Source: Clostridiales bacterium
GTDB taxonomy: Bacteria > Bacillota_A > Clostridia > Christensenellales > Aristaeellaceae
Reading direction: 5' to 3'
Length of the DNA stretch: 5,145 bases
Assembly (NCBI GenBank): GCA_012514855.1
Contig: JAAYZL010000075.1
Span: 1 to 5,145, forward strand
Shown: positions 1 through 5,145 of the stretch, piece after piece
How the letters are laid out: each line of letters begins with the position of its first letter
Numbering within the stretch: position 1 is the stretch's first letter
Made by a program: the position numbers and the translations under genes
Notes under the pieces: generated by a model
Seen by the model: only the letters and a program-made list of their open reading frames with translations
Databases searched by the model: none
Told to the model about the DNA's origin: nothing

Positions 1-3000
1 CGACGGGCACGAACAGCATGCCGAATCTCTCTTGCTCCTCCGGCGCGATTTCTTCCTCCGCGGGCAGACGCAGCGCCGCGCCCGCGAGCAGCGCCGCAAT
101 GTCTACCTCTCCATCCGCCGTCTCCATGACGATGTACACGCGGTACAGCCCGGATTCCACCGAATATCCCGCGAGGGCACTGTCCTCCGCCGGCCTCGTC
201 TCTCCCCCGTAGATCGGCGCGACGCGCACGCTGAACCGCGTTCCCTCCGCGAGCGCCGGGTCCTCAAAGGCGGCGAGCGGCAGCATCAGGCTCGCGTCCC
301 CGAGCGTGTAGCAGATGTCGGTGATCCCGAGCGCCGCCAGTTCGCGAATCCACTCGGGTTCCAGCTGCAGGTTCCGCTGGCTGTACCTGGGCAGGCCATT
401 TTCGCCGAGCACCGGCTCGCCGTTCTCGTCGAGGTCGGGCTCCGCCGCGATGAACAGTATCGCCTGCACGATCTCCGGTTGTCCGGTCTCCTCGTTCGGC
501 GCCTCGATTGCCTCGATGTGCGCGGTGAACGCGCGCGGCGTCCCGGCGGCGTCGACCAGCGCGCCCTCACAGGTCTCTCCGTTGATCGTCAAATCCTCCG
601 TCGGCCCGACGACGAGCTCGATCTCGACCCCGTTTATCACGACGACCTGCGTGATCGGCACCTCTTCCTCCTCTTCCCCGCCGACGATCGTCAGCTTGGC
701 CTTCTTGCTCGCCGCCGCGTAATTTCCCGCCGCCTCGACAGAGGCGGTGGCGTAGTACGTGCCCCCGTCCGTCGGCGGGCCCGCGAGCCGCTCCGTCAGC
801 GCCGCGTTGCCGTAGTACTTGTAGGTGATTTCAAGCGGCAGCGCCTCGCCGAATACCCCCGTGACGGTCGCCTTGCCGATCGGAATCGGGCTCCCGGTGT
901 AGTCCGCCTTCTTGTCCTTGAGCGCGATGGTCGGCTTCGCGGGCAAAATGCTGAAGGCCGCCGTACCCATGCTCGGCAGGCAATGCGCCACGGCGTTGCC
1001 CCCATACTCGGCCTTGATCAGGTAATCGCCGACATCCACCGGATCGATGCCGTATATGCCCTCCTCCGCGGTCGCGTAGACGATGGTCAAATACGGGATG
1101 CCCAAATCGATTCCCGCCGTGACGGTCGCGGTGAAATTGAACAGCGGATCGCCGTAGGTGGCGTCGCTTATGGTGACCTCGGTCTCGGTGACCAACCAGA
1201 GCTGCAGCGCGTCGTGGGTCCCCACGCCGACCTTGCACAGCGTGAACGCCTCCATATCGACCAGCGCGAAGTCGTCCTCGGAGAGCCAGCCGGGGCTTGT
1301 CGTGTACACGGCGAACCTGCCCGCCGCGTCCGTCGCATCCATCGAGAGCCGGATGGGCGTGTCCGTCAAAATGGTCGGGATCGCCCCGAAGTACAGCGTC
1401 GAGTCTTCAAACAAATCCGTGGTGTTCATCGTGACACTGTTCGTCGCGAAAATGCCGCCGCCGGCGCCGTCCAAGGTCGACGTGTTGTTGACAAACGAAC
1501 CGCCGTTGACCGTCAGCGAAGAGGGGCCCGTGCTGTACACGCCGCCGCCATAGGAGTCCGCCGTGTTGCCGGAGATTTTCCCGCCGAACAGCGTGCACGT
1601 CCCGCCCCCGCCGGCCACGCCGCCGCCATAGTCGGCCGTGTTGCCGGAAATCTCGCCGCCGGTCATTCTGAACGTGGCGTTGTTGAACACGCCGCCGCCG
1701 AAGGCGGAGGTCGCCGCGTTGTTCGCGATCGTGCCGCCGAGCATCCGGAAGGTTCCCGCGTTGTACACGCCGCCGCCGGAGCCGAAGGCGGCGGTCGCCG
1801 CATTGCCCGTGATCGTGCCGCCGGTCATCCAGAAGGTTCCCGCGTTGTACACGCCGCCGCCGATGGCGGAGGCCGCTATATTGTTCGTGATCGTGCCTCC
1901 GAACATCCGGAAGGTTCCCCAGCTCAGCACGCCCCCTCCGGCGGTTTCCGTGCGGCCGCCGGTCAGCGTGACGCCGGACGACATTGTCAGCATTCCCCCG
2001 GTTAAGACTTCCGCGATATGGTTGTACGGGCCATCGACGTCGTTGCCGTCGATCGTCAGTTTGCCGGTCAGCCGGAGGGTTCCGCTGGCTCCGAGCATCG
2101 ATCCCAGGTGGGTGGCTCCGCGCGCGATCGTATACCAGTCGTCGGCCGTGAGCGTGATGTCGTTGCCGCTTTCGACCATCGCGCCCTCCTCAAGTTCCAC
2201 GTCGGCGAGCATCGTGATCGTCGCCGTGCCCAGCGCGTTCGCCGCGTCCATCGCCTCGTCAAACGTCACGAAGAAGGCGTCCGGTTCTCCGCTCGCGCTG
2301 ACCTTGGCGACCACGTCGCACTTTCTCTCCAGCTGGCCCAAATCGTCGATCAGCCAGAAGCCCTCTCCGTCGGACAGGATCGGGAAGGCCAGGCGCGTCG
2401 CCGTGTCGTAGGTTTCGCCGACGGGCAGGGCCGTCAGAACCTGTCTTCCGTCCTCATAACTGCCGGGCTGCCCGGGCCGGACGGGCGCGCCGCCGGTGAA
2501 CGAGGCCGCGTCCACCACCGTGATGGTCGCCGCATCCAGGAAAAACTCGTCCTCGACGAGCGCCCCACCGGACATCTCGAACGTCCCGTAGTTGAACACA
2601 CCGTCGCCCCAAACTTGTGCCTCGTTTCCGGAAATCGACCCGCCGTCCATGGCAAACGCATGGTAATTGTATACCCCGCCGCCGCTGTGCGCCGAGTTTC
2701 CGGAGATCAATCCGCCGTGCATTGTGGACGCGGCATTGGCGTTGTACACGCCGCCGCCGAAGTCCACCGCCGAGTTTCCGGAAATCGTCCCGTTGTTCAG
2801 CGTGAATGTGCCGTCGTTGAACACGCCGCCGCCGTTGCATAGCGCCGAGTTTCCGGAGATCACGCCGCCGTTCATCGTGAAACTCACGCCGTTGCTCACG
2901 CCGCTGCCGAAGTTCCCTCTGTTGCCGGAGATCGTGCCGCCGTTCATCGTGAACGTGCCGTAGTTCTTCACGGCGCTGCCGCCGGCGCCGGTCAGCGTGA

Positions 3001-5145
3001 CGCCGGAATCCATCGTGAGCGTGCTTCCTCCGGGCGACGCGAACACAATGGAGTTGTTCTCGCCCGCGACGCCCCGGCCGTCGATCACGAGCCCGCCGCC
3101 GCCGACCAGACGGAGGGTTCCGGTTCCCAAAACCACGAACATGGCATCTCCCGCGCAGCCGGGGCCGCGCGTGATCCTGTGCGCGCCCACGGACATGAGC
3201 GTGACGTCGCTGATGATGTGCGCCGGAAAGTCCAGTTGAACGTCGGCCAGCAGCATGATCGTCGCCCCGGAGCGGTCATTTGCTGCGTTCACCGCCAGGC
3301 CAAACGCCGTGCAGGTCATCTCCGGGCCGCCCCCGCCGCTGACAAGGGCCACGACGACCATCGGCGCCAGCTTGCCGTCCTCGTCGATCACCCAGCTGCC
3401 CGTTTCGTTGGGCGAGACCGGGAAGCGCGCGCGCATCGCTTCGCTGTAGGTGTCCCCCACAAGCGGCGCGAGAATCTGCCGATACGGAGGATCATAGGAG
3501 TCGGGTCGGACGCGCGCGCTTCCGGTGAAGCTGCTGGCCACCGTGATCGCCGTATCGTGCAGATATACCTCGTCCACGATGACCGCGTCGCCGCCCATCG
3601 CGAACATGCCGGTGGCGTACACGCCGCCGCCGGAGTTGACCGCGGAGTTTCCGAAGATCGTCCCGCCGCTCATCGCGAACGGGCCGCCGGTATACGCGCC
3701 GCCGCCGTAGTCCGCGGAGTTTCCGGAGATCGTCCCGGCTTCCATTGAAAAGAGGCTCGCGCTCTGGATGTACACGCCGCCGCCGTAGTCCGCGGAGTTT
3801 CCGGAGATCCTCCCGCCGGTCATTGTAAACGCAATGTCGCTTCGCACGCCGCCGCCATATTCCGCGGAGTTTCCGGAGATCGTCCCGTCGGTCATCGTGA
3901 ACGCGCCCAGGTTGTACACGCCGCCGCCATATTCCGCGGAGTTTCCGGAGATCGTCCCGCCGGACATCGTGAACATCTTGTCGATGCCGTTGGTCACGCC
4001 GCCGCCGCCGTTGCCGGAGATCGTCCCGCCCAGCATGATGAACGTCCCGAAGTTGTATACGCCGCCGGTGTATGCGCCGTCGGCGCTTCCGCCGGTGATC
4101 TTCGCGCCGTCGCGCAGGATCAGCGTGTTGTTCCAGTTCCCCACGACGCAGCCGCCGCGGTCGTCGCCGTCGAGCGTGAGCGAGCCGCTCCCGCCGAGCG
4201 TCAGCGCTCCGCCTCCTAGCGCCTCCAGAAGAGGCCCCGAATCAAAGCCGCCGCGCGAGAGGCAAAACGACCCGTCGGCGACCAGTTGAAGAGGCTTGTC
4301 GATGCTGACGGTCGAATCGAGCGCGATGTCGGCGAGCACCTCGAGCGTATCGCCGTCCTCCGCCTCGTCGACCGCGTCCTGCAGCGTCAGGTACAGCTCG
4401 CCCGTGTTCGCGTTCGCGGCCACGGGCTCGCCCGCGGAAGTGAGCATAAGCGACCCGGACGCGATGAAGTTCCCCGGCTCCGCGAGCGCGGAGGGGAAGA
4501 GGAGCGCGCCGAGCCGCGCAAGAATGTCGCCGCCTCCGGATTCCTCCGGGGCGGCCGGCGGTTCTTCGGGGGGAAGCTGTTCCGGACTTTCCGGGGTTTC
4601 CGGAACCGGGTCGAGCGCGAGCATCCGGTAGTAGAGCCGGATGCTGTCCTCGTCGCTCTTGAATGTGTAGGAAAGCGCGTTCGCGCCCTCGATGTTGATC
4701 CAGTTTGCGTCGTCCCGGGAATACTGCCACTGCCAGATGGCCGAGGCGATGTTCTCCGGCACCGCGTACAGCGTGACCTCCTCGCCGATGATCACCGGGT
4801 TCGGCTCCGCGTAGATTTCGATTACGGGCGCGGGCGGCTCCGGCGCTTCGGGCGCTTCGAGCGGCGCTTCCGATTCGAGCAGCGTTTCTTCGATCAGCGC
4901 CTCGTGACACGGGCAGGCGCAGTCCTCGAGGCACAGGCGCTCGCCGGTTTCCGCGTAGCATTCGCAGACTTCGGCCGGTTTTTCCTCGGCGGGACCGGGT
5001 TCCTCCGCCACCGCGGGCTCGAAGGCAACCTCCTCGAGCGGGAACTCGCCGTCCCAGTACCATGCGGCGCTCAGGCCGTCGGCATAGGACTCGTCGAGCG
5101 GCTCGAGGTCGCGCGCGCGCGCGCAGCCGGTGACGATGCCCTCCG
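1..5145 (-). CDS. Giant multidomain surface adhesin with three beta-helix modules (partial at both ends)
   Basis: A single minus-strand frame runs without a stop through all 1,714 codons (5143 to 2). I translated every codon, and start and stop both lie outside. Residue 1 below is the codon at 5141-5143. Domain order: Cys/His cluster 60-80; Ig-like domain 107-177; Pro/Glu linker 178-205; hydrophobic segment 206-222; modules A (236-594), B (595-941) and C (942-1318), each with glycine-rich rungs; MBG/Ig-like domains 1319-1402 and 1403-1487; unrecognised C-terminal segment 1488-1714. Rungs of this kind form extended right-handed parallel beta-helices in exported adhesins, so the protein is probably surface-exposed and binds a host or community ligand; this function is inferred from family. 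No signal peptide, LPXTG, SLH or autotransporter barrel is visible, as expected for an internal fragment. No frameshift or catalytic motif is apparent. The coding frame is very secure, the adhesin class likely, the ligand unknown. Confidence 0.95.
2..682 (-). other. Acidic linker and unrecognised C-terminal region
   Basis: Residues 1488-1714. It opens with five consecutive Glu residues (1490-1494), then a strand-rich part (ITQVVVINGVEIELVVGP), a DLTINGETCEGALVD segment, and AHIEAIEAPNEETGQPEIVQAILFIAAEP. A DLDENGEP...GENGLP loop follows, then a helix-like EPEWIRELAALGITDICYTL, the strand DASLMLPLAAF and a Tyr-rich strand GLYRVYIVMET. I cannot assign a family. The stretch 'L..LGI....YTLGDASLMLPL' resembles a small domain seen near the C-terminus of some clostridial surface proteins, a memory-based comparison only. 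It ends in another acidic stretch and continues beyond the window; no anchor motif is visible. Confidence 0.55.
683..937 (-). other. Bacterial Ig-like / MBG-like domain
   Basis: Residues 1403-1487. The order of motifs is KPTIALKDKKADYTG, a KATVTGVFGEALPLEITYKYYG stretch, then PPTDGGTYYATASV, GNYAAASKKAKLTI. The (A)PTD-x-GTY...GNY...LTI signature is typical of bacterial Ig-like domains that follow MBG repeats in Bacillota surface proteins. It starts immediately after the preceding domain without a linker, so the two probably form a rigid rod after beta-helix C. Confidence 0.8.
938..1189 (-). other. MBG-type domain
   Basis: Residues 1319-1402. It has the marks of the MBG family of bacterial surface repeats: a first strand followed by ATYGDPLFNFTATV (the YGDP motif), a middle region with Tyr and Ile strands, the conserved DVGDYLIKAEYGGN (VGxYxIxA) segment and a closing AAFSILPAKP strand. 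The His-Cys pair at 1387-1388 and the CLPSMG loop replace the more usual NYxI strand. Such domains occur in tandem in large adhesins and are thought to act as stalks; direct mucin binding is not proven for this copy. Confidence 0.75.
1190..2320 (-). repeat. Beta-helix module C (header, about 6-7 rungs, divergent tail)
   Basis: Residues 942-1318. The header (942-1074) matches A and B through AMDAANALGTATITMLADVEL, GTLRLTGKLTIDGN and GGMLTMSSGVTLTGG. The rung array (1075-1233, bases 1445-1921) has six repeats of 24-29 residues. Several are longer than those of A and B because of inserts such as AATAAFGSGGGVYN, and they use TNN, ANN or TGN where A and B use SGN. The position before the conserved Met is often Arg (FRM) instead of Thr or Ala. 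The tail (1234-1318) lacks the A/B tail motifs and runs directly into the first MBG domain, so module C has either lost its original cap or has one suited to the C-terminal end of the helix set. Confidence 0.83.
1748..1862. repeat. Exact 31-base direct repeat in rung array C
   Basis: Bases 1748-1778 and 1832-1862 are identical and offset by 84 bases, 28 codons. They encode the GGGVYNAGTF part of two consecutive rungs. The segment repeated here is a different part of the rung from the one repeated in array A, so exchange between rungs seems to have happened independently in the two modules. Confidence 0.88.
2321..3361 (-). repeat. Beta-helix module B (header, about 6 rungs, tail)
   Basis: Residues 595-941. 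The header (595-726) aligns with module A through AVNAANDRSGATIMLLADVQL, then GTLRLVGGGGLVIDG and GGSTLTMDSGVTLTGAG. The rung array (727-854, bases 2582-2965) has five clear repeats of 25 residues and the start of a sixth. Variants include SGNRGNFGSGVSN in the first rung and GNEAQVWGDGVFN in the fifth, so this array has diverged more than module A's. The tail (855-941) repeats the A tail almost motif for motif: ASFTGGAPVRP, RQVLTALPVGETY, a conserved F-P pair and FWLIDDLGQL. This argues that A and B arose by duplication of the whole unit, not of single rungs. Confidence 0.85.
3697..3809. repeat. Exact 35-base direct repeat in rung array A
   Basis: Bases 3697-3731 and 3775-3809 are identical and offset by 78 bases, 26 codons, again one rung. 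They encode the ISGNSADYGGG core. The pair differs from the 43-base repeat next to it by using GAC rather than GAA at the acidic position, so the array holds two sub-families of nearly identical rungs side by side. Confidence 0.9.
3845..3959. repeat. Exact 43-base direct repeat in rung array A
   Basis: Bases 3845-3887 and 3917-3959 are identical over 43 bases and offset by 72 bases, which is 24 codons, one rung. They encode the G-T-I-S-G-N-S-A-E-Y-G-G-G-V core on the minus strand. Identity includes third codon positions, while flanking bases differ, which suggests recent duplication or gene conversion between neighbouring rungs rather than selection on protein sequence alone. Confidence 0.9.
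4478..4612 (-). other. Pro/Glu-rich linker followed by a signal-peptide-like hydrophobic segment
   Basis: Residues 178-205 are dominated by Pro, Glu and Ala and end in SGGG, typical of a flexible extracellular hinge. Residues 206-222 then read DILARLGALLFPSALAE, a short hydrophobic stretch after an Arg that ends in Ala-Leu-Ala, like the h-region and cleavage site of a signal peptide. It lies more than 200 residues inside the protein and is too short for a confident membrane span. It directly precedes the first beta-helix module, so it may mark an old fusion junction. That reading is an inference. Confidence 0.5.
4613..4825 (-). other. Ig-like domain
   Basis: Residues 107-177, about 71 residues, show the usual layout of a bacterial Ig-like domain: an N-terminal strand ending in a Pro-x-Pro turn, a GEEVTLYAV strand, a central Trp-Gln-Trp-Gln-Tyr core strand (137-141), the WINIEGANALSYTF segment, and a closing SIRLYYRML strand with paired tyrosines. 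The pattern 'WQYS..D..W..I.GA....YTF' is common in I-set-like domains of clostridial surface proteins. It is flanked by Pro/Glu-rich linkers and probably acts as a stalk or spacer rather than a catalytic unit. Confidence 0.8.
4904..4966 (-). other. Cys/His cluster within the surface protein
   Basis: Residues 60-80 have the spacing C-x-C-x8-C-x3-C-x-C-x-C-H: six cysteines (60, 62, 71, 75, 77, 79) and His80 within 21 residues. The rest of the protein has few, scattered cysteines. The cluster sits between two acidic, Pro/Ala/Glu-rich stretches (residues 35-58 and 81-106) and just before the Ig-like domain, so it looks like a small independent knot. Similar short CxC...CxxxCxC segments occur beside Ig-like domains in large surface proteins of anaerobic Clostridia (recalled, not searched). 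It could bind a metal or form a disulfide knot; the sequence alone does not decide. Confidence 0.7.
5110..5124. repeat. GC dinucleotide run (15 bases of alternating C and G)
   Basis: Alternating C and G for 15 bases, inside the gene, encoding residues 7-12 (CARARD). In surface-protein genes such short-unit runs can change length by slipped-strand mispairing. Loss of one CG unit would move translation into a frame that stays open to a stop at 4242-4244; gain of one unit would reach a TGA at 5071-5073. Either product would lack all the beta-helix rungs. Seven units is modest, and GC-rich DNA contains such runs by chance, so a switching role is only possible. Confidence 0.6.

Larger units (their letters stand above)
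3362..4438 (-). repeat. Beta-helix module A (header, about 7 rungs, tail)
   Basis: Residues 236-594. The header (236-346) carries a helix-strand motif AVDEAEDGDTLEVLADIAL (257-275) and then short strands (GGALTL, GSLTLDG) that are probably the first beta-helix coils. The rung array (347-514, bases 3602-4105) has one degenerate and six clear repeats of 21-26 residues, FxMxGGTISGN followed by SAxYGGGVYN. The three GTISGNSA(E/D)YGGG copies here are the most regular in the protein. Stacked Asn, Gly and aromatic residues at fixed positions are the hallmark of parallel beta-helices. The tail (515-594) contains SSFTGSARVRP, RQILAPLVGDTY and SWVIDEDGKL and is closely matched in module B; it probably caps the helix. 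Confidence 0.85.

Noticed and set aside
32..2005. Plus-strand open frame of 657 codons, with two further ones in the same register (2018-2842 and 3179-3748)
   Set aside because: They are exactly codon-aligned with the minus-strand adhesin gene, and their Arg/His/Ala-rich, low-information translation is what antisense reading of Gly, Val and Thr codons gives. The minus strand shows recognisable domains throughout the same interval.
2003..2005. Single TTA codon considered as a bldA-type regulatory codon as in Streptomyces
   Set aside because: The domain content does not indicate an actinomycete, and one TTA among 1,714 codons fits general GC-rich codon bias.
1638..2411. Plus-strand frame with regular PALYTPPP-like repeats (also at 2667-2963 and 3834-4289)
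   Set aside because: The apparent proline-rich repeat protein is the antisense image of the GGGVYN rungs. The repeat period follows the rungs and no independent start signal or domain is seen.
3697..3959. CRISPR-like pattern: repeats of 35-43 bases spaced 72-78 bases apart
   Set aside because: The spacing is a multiple of three, the repeats and 'spacers' together encode continuous beta-helix rungs, copies are imperfect outside the cores, and no cas gene or leader is present.
1445..4105. Glycine-rich repeats considered as RTX calcium-binding nonapeptides
   Set aside because: The unit is 22-29 residues with GGTISGN and GGGVYN, not the nine-residue GGxGxDxxx pattern, and lacks the regularly placed Asp residues.
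4242..5063. Minus-strand open frame of 273 codons starting at an internal ATG
   Set aside because: It is in another frame of the same strand, overlaps the Ig-like domain and header A of the real gene, and its translation is an Arg/Gly/Ala-rich shadow without domain features. It matters only as the frame entered if two bases were lost upstream.

Overview
The window is the interior of a single gene. One minus-strand reading frame (codons 5143 down to 2, 1,714 codons) is open from edge to edge without a stop. Both the start codon and the stop codon lie outside. No second gene, RNA gene, promoter, terminator, insertion sequence or CRISPR array is visible. The open frames on the plus strand are shadows of this gene.

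The protein is a giant, acidic, multidomain surface protein of the parallel beta-helix adhesin type. Read from its N-terminal side, it has: (1) an acidic stretch with a compact Cys/His cluster (4904-4966); (2) one Ig-like domain (4613-4825); (3) a Pro/Glu linker followed by a short hydrophobic segment resembling the end of a signal peptide (4478-4612); (4) three large paralogous modules A, B and C (3362-4438, 2321-3361, 1190-2320), each a header followed by a run of 22-28-residue glycine-rich beta-helix rungs and a closing tail; (5) two tandem MBG/bacterial Ig-like domains (938-1189 and 683-937); and (6) an acidic linker and a C-terminal segment of about 220 residues that I do not recognise (2-682). 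The rungs follow FxMxGGTISGN then SAxYGGGVYN, related to the repeats of chlamydial polymorphic membrane proteins and many bacterial surface adhesins. Neither the export signal nor the cell-wall anchor is in the window.

The DNA is strongly GC-rich by eye. The gene uses TTA, CTA and TCA only four times in 1,714 codons. The combination of Ig-like domain, short Cys cluster, FTMxGGTISGN rungs, MBG domains and acidic linkers resembles surface proteins of GC-rich anaerobic Bacillota (gut or rumen Clostridia). This assignment is an inference, because similar rungs occur in spirochaetes and other phyla.

The parts most worth a second look are the internal triplication with a different rung number in each module, exact direct DNA repeats of 31-43 bases inside the rung arrays, a 15-base GC dinucleotide run near the upstream edge that could act as a frameshift switch, the Cys/His cluster, the internal signal-peptide-like segment, and the unrecognised C-terminal region. 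I see no evidence for a novel defence or enzymatic system.
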